DNA of 64,000 nt from Anaerolineales bacterium UBA2181 (GCA_002328075.1 DCVT01000011.1:62001-126000), one strand, 5' to 3'; shown: positions 17,444 to 26,846, counted from the first letter of the stretch. Made by a program: numbers and translations. Notes: generated by a model from the letters alone, not told the origin.

Positions 17444-18262
17444 TCAGTGGTTCTGGACAAAATTGACCAGGACCAAGTTCTGGTTACAGCTTGACCGCGT
17501 GGCAAACTCATACACCTCCGAGACCGGAGTTCCGGTTGGCGTGAAGAGCTGCACGCGGAAGGGCGCCACTTTGGGATGGTCATCAAATGCCAGTTCCCAC
17601 CCGGACGGACCGTACGCGATGGCGCCTCCGGTATAGGTCTGCAGGTTGAGATTACCCACAGCCAGTTGCACCACATAGGCCGCAGTACCCACCGGTCTGC
17701 CCTCCAGATCAAATACCTGCCCCGCAACGCCTAACCAGTTGCATCCTGCATTGTTGGCAAAGTTTTGTGTGTACAGCGGGCTGAACGCGTCTACTGTGAA
17801 TGGATAGGCGGACCGAGTCTTGCTGGGAGTCGGCGAAGGGCCGGGCGTATTGGTCTCGGTTGGGGTTCGCGTGGGGGTAGGTGTGGGGGTTGGGGTCTTG
17901 GTCGGGTGGAAGGTCGACGTGAGCGAGGGGGTCAGTGTCCAGGTGGGCGTGCCCCTTGGGGTAGCCGTGTTGGTCGGCCTGGGAGTGGTCGAAGGAGTCC
18001 AGGTGTCAGGTACTTCCACCTCAGCGATCGATGCCGTCGGCGCCATGGTCCCCGCAACCCTTGGGGGCGGAGCAGCGGTGTTCAACAAGGCCGGTTGGCG
18101 AGGTAGGAAGACGGGGGGGAGAATGTCCGGCACAAGGTAGACTGTGGCCACGCAGGCAATCATTAGGCCGGCGAGGACCACCATCAGTACCGTAAGTAGA
18201 TTCAGGGGGTTGAACCGACGGTTGCGGTCAGGTTGCTCGAAATCCCGATTAAGGTCGGACAT
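17444..18262 (-). CDS. single-span membrane protein with Thr/Pro stalk
   Basis: A 272-residue protein of no recognised family. It has a charged cytoplasmic N-terminus (about 1-20), one membrane span (about 21-43), a Thr/Pro-rich stalk of about 80 residues (positions 90-150) and a C-terminal extracellular domain (about 165-272). The last has single Cys residues near both ends (AGCNWLG and SSCNQNL) that may form a disulfide. GAGGAGG lies seven bases before the ATG. It lies 12 bases downstream of the foldase gene, in an operon with rsmI. Confidence 0.7.
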   Translation of the reverse strand: MSDLNRDFEQPDRNRRFNPLNLLTVLMVVLAGLMIACVATVYLVPDILPPVFLPRQPALLNTAAPPPRVAGTMAPTASIAEVEVPDTWTPSTTPRPTNTATPRGTPTWTLTPSLTSTFHPTKTPTPTPTPTRTPTETNTPGPSPTPSKTRSAYPFTVDAFSPLYTQNFANNAGCNWLGVAGQVFDLEGRPVGTAAYVVQLAVGNLNLQTYTGGAIAYGPSGWELAFDDHPKVAPFRVQLFTPTGTPVSEVYEFATRSSCNQNLVLVNFVQNH

Positions 18263-18274
18263 GGACGTGCCTCC

Positions 18275-19255
18275 TCATTGCGTATAGCGCTCCACTACCG
18301 CGGTGTCCCACAATGAAAACAACCAACGTTGGAAAGCCTGTTCTCGCAGTCTTTGCAGGACCTCGGTCGCAACCGGCCGGGCTGGGTCTCGTCCGGTCAC
18401 CTGAACAATGTGATACCCAAAGGCGCTCCGAATCACGCCACTAGTCTCCCCGATCTGCAATCCAAATGCCGCCTCTTCCACCTCTGGTGACAGCAAGAAA
18501 CCTTGGGGAAAGTACCCCAGGTCGCCGCCTCCAAGACGAGTGCTCTCGTCCAGGGAGGTTTCCCTAGCCAGTGTAGCAAAGTCCGTGCCCTGCTGCAATT
18601 GAGCCAGGACCTGGTTGGCGGTCGTCTCATCGGCGACGACGATGTGACGGGCGTGTACCTGCGTCATGGTTTCCGGAACCGTGGCGGCGATCCTTTCCGC
18701 CATTGCCTGGACCAGCATCTGGGTGTGCAGCGTCTCGCGGAACTCGGGTTCCTGGTAAAGGTTTGTCTCCAGCCATTGCTGAAAGGACTGGGTGTCGCCG
18801 CCGTATTGCTTCAGGCGGTCGATCTCCGCGTCTACCTGTTGTTCGGAGACGGTGACCCCGTTTGCCGCGGCTGCCTGCCGGATCATGACCATCTCGATGA
18901 GGGTGTCCAGCACCAACACCTGGTGTTCCGCGCCGGCCGCGTCTCGGTCAAGTGCCTGTTGGGCCGCCTCGTACCGCAGCAGCTCGCGAAGAAAAGCCTC
19001 CTGGGTGATGGGCTCACCGTTCACTCGCGCTACGGCCGGTGGTTCAGGAGTGGGTGTGGGTGGCACTGGGGAAGGTGACAGGGTGATGGTCGCAGCGGGT
19101 TGGGTGGTGGCTCTGGCGCCGGATTCGGCCAGTGTCGGAGCCAGAGTCGGCCTGCCGCTTGACAACCCATTGGGTTCGGTGGTGCAGGCACATACGCAGG
19201 CGACCAGCCACAACATCAGCAGCCACGCACGACGGTATATCCGGCCATCGGCCAA
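18275..19255 (-). CDS. PrsA/SurA-like peptidyl-prolyl isomerase lipoprotein
   Basis: An extracellular foldase of about 326 residues. The parvulin (rotamase) domain at about 195-290 reads ARHIVVADETTANQVLAQL, then GGDLGYFPQGF, PEVEEAAFGL and GYHIVQV, as in PrsA/SurA. A SurA_N-like helical part precedes it (VNGEPITQEAFLRELLRYE). The N-terminus is a lipoprotein signal, RIYRRAWLLMLWLVACVCAC. A TTG at 19255 is used as the start because it restores the Arg-rich n-region; ATG 19216 would remove it. The long upstream open frame to 19708 crosses the promoter and is rejected. Confidence 0.85.
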   Translation of the reverse strand: MADGRIYRRAWLLMLWLVACVCACTTEPNGLSSGRPTLAPTLAESGARATTQPAATITLSPSPVPPTPTPEPPAVARVNGEPITQEAFLRELLRYEAAQQALDRDAAGAEHQVLVLDTLIEMVMIRQAAAANGVTVSEQQVDAEIDRLKQYGGDTQSFQQWLETNLYQEPEFRETLHTQMLVQAMAERIAATVPETMTQVHARHIVVADETTANQVLAQLQQGTDFATLARETSLDESTRLGGGDLGYFPQGFLLSPEVEEAAFGLQIGETSGVIRSAFGYHIVQVTGRDPARPVATEVLQRLREQAFQRWLFSLWDTAVVERYTQ

Positions 19256-19330
19256 CTCAGCCAGATTCTGCTGACGGCAGTTGTGTGTCAATAGATGCGC
19301 CGATCCAGTATGCGTCAACCAATCAGCGCT

Positions 19331-19359
19331 ATTATACTGAAGGGGTTTCGGTGTGCCAA
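19331..19359 (-). promoter_or_regulatory. promoter of the foldase-rsmI operon
   Basis: The minus strand reads TTGGCA (19359-19354), a 17-base spacer, and a perfect TATAAT (19336-19331). Confidence 0.8.
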
Positions 19360-19384
19360 CAGGCCTTTTTGGGGATAACCATAT

Positions 19385-19413
19385 TTGGCAGTTCAACCTG
19401 CCTATGCTAGAAT
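19385..19413 (+). promoter_or_regulatory. promoter of the glycosidase-like gene cluster
   Basis: TTGGCA (19385-19390), 17 bases, TAGAAT (19408-19413). It is divergent from the foldase promoter, with 25 bases between the two -35 elements. Confidence 0.65.
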
Positions 19414-19519
19414 ACGGCCGAGGGAGCGGGTAGAAACGAGGACGCCGCGGCGCTGGATGGCGGCAGAAGAACGGGCCGCTGCCATGTGCGAGAGGCCCAA
19501 GAGAATGAGGAGATAGCGG

Positions 19520-22500
19520 ATGGAGAGTGAAAACCGAGGCCGGTCGGCGCTGCCGACCGTTTTGTTGTTCGTGACGGTGGGCGTTCTGGTGGTGGCCGGT
19601 CTGTTCCTGCCTCCGATTTCGCTGGGCAGTCGCCTGTTTTCCAGCGAATACACCCGTCTTACAGCAGAGTCTTCCCAAATGGTGTACCCGGATGGGTTCA
19701 CAATGCAAGTGGATGCCGATGCGCTGGAGGAGACGGTGCGGGCCAGATTGGATTCAATTCCACGCGCTGATTTCGTGGTTGGGTCGGTGGCCGAGGCATG
19801 GCAGCCAGCGGCGCAATCGCTTCCGTCCCAGCTCACCTTGAAAAGCCCGGTGTACCTCATAGAAACCAGCGGAGAAGCCGTTGCTCCGGTTGATCTGGCG
19901 GTCCCGATTCCGAATGATGCGGAACCGTATTCGCTGCTGGACCTGTATGCCTGGTACGGCGATGCTTGGCATTGGGTGCCAAGCCGTGTGGACGCTGCCA
20001 GCGATCGAATCACCTGTCGTCTAGCCCGGTTCCCGCAAGCCCTGGCGGTGTTCCAGGCAGGTCAACTGGTGCCGTTAGTCGGGATGTCAGCCGAGCCTGG
20101 CGATGTGCTTCCCCCGGAGGCCGTCGGCCTGGTCACGGAACTCTACCCCGCCGGATTGTACCTCGCCCCGGGAGGGCTGTTGATGGGAGGTCCGGCCTCG
20201 CTGGGCGATGTGTCCCAGTATGTGCAGCTGCCAACCAGCAGGGCTCTGGATGCCGCGGCGGTGCAGGCGCTGCTGGCGAACGCAGCAGCCAGGCAGGCGC
20301 ACGTGAACGCCCTGGCCGGCGTGGTGAGTAGTGGCGGCTTCGCCGGCATCAATCTGGATTACCAGGGAGTGCCGGCGCAGCAGCGAGATCTGTTTACTGC
20401 CCTGGTGGGCGAACTGGCCACGCATCTGCATTCGGCTGGCCGGGCGGTGGTGGTCACGGTTCCTTCTCCAACTCTCGTGGGCAACGGGTCTTGGGATACG
20501 GCCGGCTACGAGTGGACCAGTCTGGCTCGGGTAGCGGACCGTTTGCTGATTTCTTTGCCGTTGGATCCGGCTGCATACGTTCAGGGCGGGCTGGTGGATC
20601 AGATCCTAACATGGGCAGTCAGTCAGGCAAACCGGGCTCAGATATTGGCGGGAATCCGCGCGGGTGCAATCCAGTCGGCTAGCGGCATCGTGACCGCCGT
20701 GGACGGCACATTGGCGCTGGCTGCGATGGAGAACTCGTTATCTCGCCTTGACGGCGGCCCGGCCGAGCTGGAGCCCGGAAGCCGCGTGGTGGTTGGCATT
20801 CCGCCGGGTCTGCTGGAGGTCGACTCGCAGACCAAAGGCTACCGGGTAACCTGGGAGCAACAAGGTCAAGCAGTCACAACCTGGCTGCCTTCGGGTCATG
20901 CATTGGAGCAGCGCCTGCGGGCGATATCTGGCTATCACCTGGGCGGTTTTGTGCTGGACGGGTTGGTGGGCTCGGAGGTGGTGAACGAACTGGTTTCGTC
21001 GGTGAACACCTACCTGGCATCCGCGCTGCCGGCTGCTGCGCCGGTGCCGTCGATTACCTGGGCGGTGCAGGATGCGTCCGGCGCGCTGCTGGGCGTCCTT
21101 CCCGGCGATCTCAATGACCCGCAGTATGCCTGGGAGGTGGTCGCTTCGCCGGGAGCGTACACCATTCTCGGTCAGGTGGCTGTGGGGCAACGTGTGGCCG
21201 CTTTGGGTTCGGTTCAGGTGGCGGTAATCGCGCCGGAACCGACGGAAACCCCTGCGCCTGAGCCGACCGGAACGCCAGAACCGACCGCTGTGTTGACTGC
21301 CGTCGCACAGGACAGCACTCCGGTGGCTGTGCCGGCGGATGCAGATGCGGTTGTGGCGGGAGACGTGGTGAATCTGCGGGCCGGCCCGGGCACGGTCTTC
21401 AGCCAGGTTGGCAGTCTCCGGGCGGGAACGGCGCTGACCGTTTTGGCTGTCAACCCGGAATTGACGTGGCTCAAAGTCACAGCTTCAGGCGGAGCCAACG
21501 GATGGATCTATGCCCCACTGTGTAACGTGCGGATAAGGCTGGCGGATCGCCCGGTGGAGGTGGTGCCGACGCCCACGCCGGCGCCTACCAACACCCCGGG
21601 TGCTTCTGCACCGGCGCCGGTGGTGGTGGCGCCACCGGCGGGTGGGTCGTTTGAGCTAGGCGGGCATATCCGGACCTGGAACTACCTGGCGCAGATGGCG
21701 TCCTCCCGGATGAACTGGGTCAAGGTGCAGGTCCGATACAGTCAGGACGCGGCGGGTTTGGTCAGCACTGCGCACGCCAACGGGTACAAGATCCAGTTGA
21801 GCGCGCTTGGATCCAAGGACATGGTCAACCAGGCCAATTTCCACAGTGATTATGGTGCCTGGGTGGCCGGAATGGCGGCCGCGGGCGCAGATGCCATCGA
21901 AGTCTGGAACGAGCCCAACATAGAGGCTGAGTGGCCGTTGGGCCAGATCAATCCGGCAGCATACACGCAATTGCTCTGTGCCTCGTACAATGCCATCAAA
22001 CGCGCCAACGGCAACACCGCGGTCATCAGTGCGGCACCCGCTCCTACGGGGTACTTTGGCGGGTGCAGCGGCAACGGCTGCGACGACTTGCCGTTCCTAC
22101 AAGGGATGTACAATGCCGGTGCAGCTAACTGCATGGATTACTTGGGCGCGCACCACAACTCGGGTGCCACGTCGCCGTCCGCACGGAGTGGGCACCCGGC
22201 CGACAGCGGCGGAGGTCACCACTCGTGGTATTTCCTGCCCCAGACCGAACTTTACTATCGCACCTTTGGCGGCACCCGCAAGCTGTTTTACACCGAGATG
22301 GGCTACGCTTCCCAAGAAGGGGTTCCGACTTTTTCAGATTGGTTTGGGTGGGCGCGGGGCACAGACAATGCTGAACAAGCGGCCTGGTTGGCTGAAGCGG
22401 TTCGGTTGAGTCGGTCCACCGGGATGGTGCGCTGTATTATTGTCTGGAACATCGACTTTGCGCGTTACGGTGATGACCCGCAGGACGGTTATGCCATCAT

Positions 22501-22558
22501 CCGGCCCGATGGAAGCTGCCCGGCGTGTGGACCGTTGGCTGCGGCCATGGGATATTAG
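19520..22558 (+). CDS. large anchored protein: GH18-like, SH3b and GH39/cellulase-like domains
   Basis: A 1012-residue exported protein. A hydrophobic N-terminal segment (about 12-32) acts as signal or anchor. Residues about 210-500 resemble a GH18-type barrel (GFAGINLDYQGVP), with no convincing complete DxxDxDxE, so catalysis is doubtful. A bacterial SH3 domain follows at about 608-672 (NLRAGPGTVFSQVGSL). After a Thr/Pro linker comes a clan-A-like barrel (about 710-1012) with acid/base candidate Glu in VWNEPN (about 795) and nucleophile candidate Glu in LFYTEMGYAS. The next two genes carry the same last module. Its likely role is cell-wall or external glycan recognition or hydrolysis. Confidence 0.7.
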   Translation: MESENRGRSALPTVLLFVTVGVLVVAGLFLPPISLGSRLFSSEYTRLTAESSQMVYPDGFTMQVDADALEETVRARLDSIPRADFVVGSVAEAWQPAAQSLPSQLTLKSPVYLIETSGEAVAPVDLAVPIPNDAEPYSLLDLYAWYGDAWHWVPSRVDAASDRITCRLARFPQALAVFQAGQLVPLVGMSAEPGDVLPPEAVGLVTELYPAGLYLAPGGLLMGGPASLGDVSQYVQLPTSRALDAAAVQALLANAAARQAHVNALAGVVSSGGFAGINLDYQGVPAQQRDLFTALVGELATHLHSAGRAVVVTVPSPTLVGNGSWDTAGYEWTSLARVADRLLISLPLDPAAYVQGGLVDQILTWAVSQANRAQILAGIRAGAIQSASGIVTAVDGTLALAAMENSLSRLDGGPAELEPGSRVVVGIPPGLLEVDSQTKGYRVTWEQQGQAVTTWLPSGHALEQRLRAISGYHLGGFVLDGLVGSEVVNELVSSVNTYLASALPAAAPVPSITWAVQDASGALLGVLPGDLNDPQYAWEVVASPGAYTILGQVAVGQRVAALGSVQVAVIAPEPTETPAPEPTGTPEPTAVLTAVAQDSTPVAVPADADAVVAGDVVNLRAGPGTVFSQVGSLRAGTALTVLAVNPELTWLKVTASGGANGWIYAPLCNVRIRLADRPVEVVPTPTPAPTNTPGASAPAPVVVAPPAGGSFELGGHIRTWNYLAQMASSRMNWVKVQVRYSQDAAGLVSTAHANGYKIQLSALGSKDMVNQANFHSDYGAWVAGMAAAGADAIEVWNEPNIEAEWPLGQINPAAYTQLLCASYNAIKRANGNTAVISAAPAPTGYFGGCSGNGCDDLPFLQGMYNAGAANCMDYLGAHHNSGATSPSARSGHPADSGGGHHSWYFLPQTELYYRTFGGTRKLFYTEMGYASQEGVPTFSDWFGWARGTDNAEQAAWLAEAVRLSRSTGMVRCIIVWNIDFARYGDDPQDGYAIIRPDGSCPACGPLAAAMGY

Positions 22559-22618
22559 GCCGCTTTGTTGAGGGCACGCTCAGGCCGGCTCGATGCTACG
22601 TGAACCAAGGAGTCGTTA

Positions 22619-23977
22619 ATGACTGACCTGGATCGCGCCCGAATGCGCGAACACCGATTGCGAAATCTGGCCCTTCTCTGGGTATTGGGCTCGCTGTTAA
22701 CGGCCGTATTGGTCGGAGTCTTGGTCTGGAAGTTAGGAGACCGGGATCGGGAGATTGAGGCGCAGGTGGTTGCCAGCCCCACTAGGGCGGAGTCGGCGGT
22801 TCCTATGGGTACGTTGCCGGCAGTGCTGCCGACGCCGGTTGTGGTGCTGCCCACCGCGGTGGGTGGTGCAGCCGAGTCTCCAGAGCCGTCGCCGTCAAAA
22901 CGTCCCGATGTGGTTCCACTGCAGTCGTTTGGCTACGGAATACAGGTCCACGGATCGGTCGGTGATCCGGCGGACGCAGTCGGGGCGGTGGAGAAGCTGG
23001 GTCTGGGCTGGATCAAGCAACAGATCCGATGGGGAGAACTGGAGCTGTCGCCGGGAGACCTTAATTGGGGAATGGTGGATGGAATCATCAACCTGGCGCA
23101 CGAGCGCGGGATTCGAGTGATGCTCAGTGTGGTGACTGCGCCCACCTGGTCCCGGCCAGCGATGGGCACCACCCATGGCCCGCCCGACGACCTCAACCAG
23201 TTCACCGCATTCCTCGGCAGGCTGATGGACCGGTATGCGGGCAAGATCAGTGCCATCGAGGTCTGGAACGAGCAGAACCTTGACCGCGAGTGGCAGTCGG
23301 CCGATGGTCTGAGCTCTGATCGATACGTGGACATGCTTCGGATGGCGTATCAGGCCGTCAAAGCCCGGGACCCGAACGTGGTCGTCATCAGCGGAGCACT
23401 GGCTCCGACTGGAGGTTGGGTAGAGCCGGACGGACGAGTGACAGCCATCGATGACTTTGTTTTCATGCAGCAACTCTTGGATGCCGGTCTGGTCAACTAT
23501 GCGGATTGTGTTGGTGTGCATCACAACGGGTACAACATTGGTCCAGATGTCCTGGCAGAGGACGCGCCGCAGGATCCGCAAGGAGCTACCGCGATGTTTC
23601 GCGGACCCTTTGACAATCCGCATCACAGCTGGAGTTTCAGGAGCACGTTGACGGGTTATCACACTATGCTGGCGGGGCAAAAACGACTGTGCGTGACCGA
23701 ATTTGGTTGGGCCAGCACCGAGGGTGTGGGCGGTACCCCGCCCGGATTCGCCTTTGCGGATGACAACACCCTGCAAGAGCAGGCGGATTGGATCGTTCAG
23801 GCCTTCCAGTTGCAGCGCGAGTGGGGAATCACTTGGCTGGCTTTTCTGTGGAACCTGGATTTCGGACCCAAAGGACTGGGACCCGAGGACAACAACGTCC
23901 CCTACAGCATCCTCTCATACCCCGACGGTGGTCCGCGGCCGGCATTTGATGCCTTGGAGGCGATGCCGAAACCGTGA
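22619..23977 (+). CDS. membrane-anchored GH39/cellulase-like glycosidase
   Basis: A 452-residue protein with a cytoplasmic N-terminus, one membrane span (about 19-40), a linker and a clan-A-like barrel (about 100-452). It has GLGWIKQQIRWGELE, the acid/base candidate in VWNEQNLDREW (about 218) and a nucleophile candidate in CVTEFGWAS. The barrel is paralogous to the C-terminal module of the preceding gene and to the next gene. AGGAG lies nine bases before ATG 22619. Its stop overlaps the next GTG start, so the two are probably co-translated. The substrate is unknown. Confidence 0.72.
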   Translation: MTDLDRARMREHRLRNLALLWVLGSLLTAVLVGVLVWKLGDRDREIEAQVVASPTRAESAVPMGTLPAVLPTPVVVLPTAVGGAAESPEPSPSKRPDVVPLQSFGYGIQVHGSVGDPADAVGAVEKLGLGWIKQQIRWGELELSPGDLNWGMVDGIINLAHERGIRVMLSVVTAPTWSRPAMGTTHGPPDDLNQFTAFLGRLMDRYAGKISAIEVWNEQNLDREWQSADGLSSDRYVDMLRMAYQAVKARDPNVVVISGALAPTGGWVEPDGRVTAIDDFVFMQQLLDAGLVNYADCVGVHHNGYNIGPDVLAEDAPQDPQGATAMFRGPFDNPHHSWSFRSTLTGYHTMLAGQKRLCVTEFGWASTEGVGGTPPGFAFADDNTLQEQADWIVQAFQLQREWGITWLAFLWNLDFGPKGLGPEDNNVPYSILSYPDGGPRPAFDALEAMPKP

Positions 23978-25197
23978 CCGGCACCGGTGACGGTAGGGCG
24001 GTCCGGTCCATCGCCCAGAAGATCTCGGCCCTACCTGGCGGCCGACACGCGGTTGTCGCCTGGTTGTTCCTGGGGCTGGTTGGTGTCCTGACGGGTTGCG
24101 GGATTACGTCCGCGCCGACTGCAACGCCGGCAGTGGATAGGCCGAGCGTTGTTTCACCATCATATGCAGTTCAGGTTTTTCTCTGGTGGCGGCCGACAGA
24201 GGAGATACGGCGCGACCTGGCGCTGGTGAAGGACTTGGGTTTTGGCTGGGCCAAGCAGGGCTTCGCCTGGCGAGACATTGAGGACATAAAAAAGGGTGCC
24301 TTTAACTGGTACTTTCCGGATGTGATCGTGGAGGAGGCAGAACGAGCCGGTCTCCAGCTTTTGGTTCGCATAGATCGGCAACCCTTTTGGTCGCAAGCGG
24401 AGGGGGCATCCCTCTACCTCAACGGGCCGCCCAAGGACCTGGCCGACCTGGCGGACTTTTGCCGTATCCTCGCCGCCCGATATCGCGGCCGCATTTCGGC
24501 ATACCAGGTGTGGAACGAACCGAACCTGAGCCGCGAATGGGGCGAAAACCCACCAGACCCGGCAGGGTACGTGGAGCTGCTCAGGGTATGCTACCAGGCA
24601 ATCAAGGAATCCGACCCGGATGCGATCGTGATCTCAGCCGGTTTGGCGCCCACCGGCGTTCGATCGACGGAAGCCATGCCGGATGATGAATACCTTGACG
24701 CTATGTATGCGGCCGGCGCTGCACCCTATCTGGACATGTTGGGGGTAAACGCCCCGGGCTACAAAGCCCCGCCAGAGGTCGGTCCCGACGAGGCGGCCGA
24801 TCCGTCCGCCGGGTGGGGCGGTCACCGTACTTTTGTGTTCCGCCATGTGGAAGACCTGAGAGCCATCATGGTGGCCCACGGGGATAGCGACAAGCAGGTG
24901 GCCATCCTGGAGCTAGGCTGGACCACTGATCCGCGGCCGGATTCGGCATACCACTGGCATAGCGTGACCGAAGAGCAACAAGCAGATTATCTGGTACGGG
25001 CCTACCAATACGCGGCGGCGAATTGGCCATGGGTTGGTCTGATCAACGCGGTCTATATAGCCCACCCCGAGTGGACGCCGGATAACGAAGAGTACTGGTG
25101 GGCACTCACCTATCCCGGTTTTCCCGAGGTCAACGTTCGGCCTGCATATGACGCCCTGAGAGCAATGCGCAAAGAATCTACCTCTCCCACCCGTTAA
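23974..25197 (+). CDS. lipoprotein GH39/cellulase-like glycosidase
   Basis: A 407-residue protein starting at a GTG that overlaps the previous stop (GTGA). The signal peptide has lipobox GVLTGC near residue 43. The barrel domain (about 68-400) has FGWAKQGFAWRDIE, acid/base candidate Glu in VWNEPNLSREW and, at the second catalytic place, AILELGWTTD. It is the third member of the tandem paralogous set, but has a lipid anchor rather than a membrane helix. It ends 205 bases before the mraZ start; no terminator is evident in the AT-rich gap. Confidence 0.72.
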   Translation: MTGTGDGRAVRSIAQKISALPGGRHAVVAWLFLGLVGVLTGCGITSAPTATPAVDRPSVVSPSYAVQVFLWWRPTEEIRRDLALVKDLGFGWAKQGFAWRDIEDIKKGAFNWYFPDVIVEEAERAGLQLLVRIDRQPFWSQAEGASLYLNGPPKDLADLADFCRILAARYRGRISAYQVWNEPNLSREWGENPPDPAGYVELLRVCYQAIKESDPDAIVISAGLAPTGVRSTEAMPDDEYLDAMYAAGAAPYLDMLGVNAPGYKAPPEVGPDEAADPSAGWGGHRTFVFRHVEDLRAIMVAHGDSDKQVAILELGWTTDPRPDSAYHWHSVTEEQQADYLVRAYQYAAANWPWVGLINAVYIAHPEWTPDNEEYWWALTYPGFPEVNVRPAYDALRAMRKESTSPTR

Positions 25198-25291
25198 CCC
25201 ATTCTGCACTGCACACAACTGGATACCACGCTGGCAGTTAGCCAGCTCTCGAAAATTTAAGCTTCGTCACCTTAAAAATCTGCCCGGCTGG

Positions 25292-25320
25292 TAGTCAAGA
25301 GTGGGGCAACTGGTTATAAT
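25292..25320 (+). promoter_or_regulatory. mraZ (dcw cluster) promoter
   Basis: TAGTCA (25292-25297), a 17-base spacer and a perfect TATAAT (25315-25320). The expected start near 25327 lies inside the MraZ-type repeats. Confidence 0.7.
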
Positions 25321-25357
25321 ATGGGGGAAAAGTGGAGGAAAGTGGGGCAAAATGGGT
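25302..25357 (+). promoter_or_regulatory. probable MraZ operator: phased TGGGG-type direct repeats
   Basis: TGGGG at 25302, TGGGG at 25322, TGGAG at 25333, TGGGG at 25343 and TGGGT at 25353, spaced 20, 11, 10 and 10 bases. Two copies are preceded by AAAG, giving AAAGTGG. Known MraZ sites are runs of TGGGN or AAAGTG boxes with roughly helical spacing in the mraZ promoter. Here they flank the -10 and cover the start point, which fits autorepression. Confidence 0.75.
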
Positions 25358-25402
25358 GACCAGGGATGGATTCACCCGGCCCGGTGGGAAGGTGGCGAAC
25401 AT

Positions 25403-25828
25403 ATGTTCTACGGGACGCAGCAGTACACCATCGACGACAAGGGCCGCCTGACCATTCCAGCCCGGTATCGCCAACTGCTGTCCGACGGGCTGGTAATCAC
25501 CCGCGGGTTCGACCGCAACCTGGCGATCTATCCACACGCGGAGTGGGAGCAGTGGGTTTCCAAGGTGGGCGGTCTGCATCAGACCGAGCTTGAGGCTCGA
25601 AGGCTCAGGCGGGCGATGTTCGCCTACGCCACACATCTGGAACCGGACAAGCAGGGGCGGGTGATTGTACCGGCGTTGCTGCTGGATTACGCGAAGATTG
25701 CCAAGGACGTGATGGTGGTTGGGGTTCACTCGTACGTGGAAGTCTGGTCGCTGGAGAACTGGCAGTCTGAGAGCGAGGAATTGGAGCGTGAGGGAATTGC
25801 CGGCCAGTGGGCCCAGCTGCACATCTAA
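25403..25828 (+). CDS. mraZ: transcriptional regulator MraZ
   Basis: A 141-residue MraZ with two SpoVT-AbrB-like repeats, IDDKGRLTIPARYRQLL near residue 12 and LEPDKQGRVIVPALLLDYA near residue 80. Each has the DxxGR core that binds DNA. It is the first gene of the division and cell-wall cluster and should repress its own promoter through the repeats at 25302-25357. ATG 25403 is chosen by homology and by the GGAAGGTGG upstream; an in-frame ATG at 25301 lies inside the operator and is rejected. Confidence 0.95.
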   Translation: MFYGTQQYTIDDKGRLTIPARYRQLLSDGLVITRGFDRNLAIYPHAEWEQWVSKVGGLHQTELEARRLRRAMFAYATHLEPDKQGRVIVPALLLDYAKIAKDVMVVGVHSYVEVWSLENWQSESEELEREGIAGQWAQLHI

Positions 25829-26846
25829 TCCGGCGTCCCGGCCGGATTCACCCATTGGAGCGGGCCACGTTCCGGTTCTTTATCAGCCGGTGATGGACGC
25901 GCTCGAGATCCGGTTGGGTGGCCGTTACGTGGATGGAACTGTGGGTGCTGGAGGGCACGCAGCAGGGATCTTGGATGCGGCTGGGCCCGGTGGCCGGCTG
26001 CTCGGTCTGGATCGCGACCCAGACGCCTTGTCGGTGGCGGCGAAAAACCTGGCTCGATTTGGCGATCAGGTGGTACTGGTGCACGGTTCGTTTGCCGAAA
26101 TGCGTCAATTGGCGACCCGTAACGGGTTTGTAGAAGTGGACGGCATTGTGTTGGACTTGGGGCTTTCTTCGCTGCAAATGGACCGGGCAGAGCGCGGTTT
26201 CTCGTTTCAGCACGACGGTCCGCTGGACATGCGATTCGACCCCTCAGCCGGCTTGACAGCAGCCGACCTGGTGAACGGTCTGTCGGAGCAGGAATTGGCT
26301 GATCTACTGTATCGGTTGGGAGAAGAGCGCGACAGCCGGTCGGTGGCCCGTGCGATTGTTGCCGCCCGGCCGCTCCGCAGCACATACGAACTGGCAACCG
26401 TCACGGCAGGGGCGTTGCGACACCGGGAGCACGACCTCCACCCCGCAACCAAGACGTTCATGGCGCTCCGAATTGCCGTGAACCAGGAACTGGAGGCGCT
26501 CTCCGAGGCTCTGCCACAGGCTCTTGAACTGCTGGCGCCGGGCGGCCGGCTGGTGGTGATTGCGTTCCACTCGCTGGAGGATCGTATTGTCAAGCGGTAT
26601 TTGGCCCGGGAAGCGCGAGATTGCATCTGCCCGCCGCGGATGCCGGTCTGCAGTTGCGGGCATCGGGCCATGATCCGGTTGCTGAACCGCAAGCCGATTC
26701 GGCCTGACGCCCCCGAGGTGGCCCAAAACCCGCGCTCTCGAAGCGCTCGCTTGCGGTTGGCAGAACGAGTTCCGACCTCGGCGCAAACCAGCGACATTCC
26801 TGGCACGATCCATACAACCCAGAGTTGTCAAAGGATGTGCCAATGA
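25788..26846 (+). CDS. rsmH: 16S rRNA (cytosine-1402-N4)-methyltransferase
   Basis: RsmH (MraW) N4-methylates C1402 of 16S rRNA, the same base that RsmI (also in this window) 2'-O-methylates. About 352 residues, with HVPVLYQPVMDAL, the SAM-binding DGTVGAGGHA, LDLGLSSLQMD, MALRIAVNQEL and the C-terminal VIAFHSLEDRIVKRYL. The start is uncertain: no ATG follows the mraZ stop, so the GTG at 25788, overlapping mraZ by 41 bases and with GAGGAA upstream, is taken. TTG 25797 is the alternative. The stop overlaps the ftsL start (ATGA). Confidence 0.93.
   Translation: MRELPASGPSCTSNPASRPDSPIGAGHVPVLYQPVMDALEIRLGGRYVDGTVGAGGHAAGILDAAGPGGRLLGLDRDPDALSVAAKNLARFGDQVVLVHGSFAEMRQLATRNGFVEVDGIVLDLGLSSLQMDRAERGFSFQHDGPLDMRFDPSAGLTAADLVNGLSEQELADLLYRLGEERDSRSVARAIVAARPLRSTYELATVTAGALRHREHDLHPATKTFMALRIAVNQELEALSEALPQALELLAPGGRLVVIAFHSLEDRIVKRYLAREARDCICPPRMPVCSCGHRAMIRLLNRKPIRPDAPEVAQNPRSRSARLRLAERVPTSAQTSDIPGTIHTTQSCQRMCQ

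Noticed and set aside
19256..19708. N-terminal extension of the foldase frame to 19708
   Set aside because: It would cross the promoter at 19331-19359 and place the lipoprotein signal 160 residues inside the protein.
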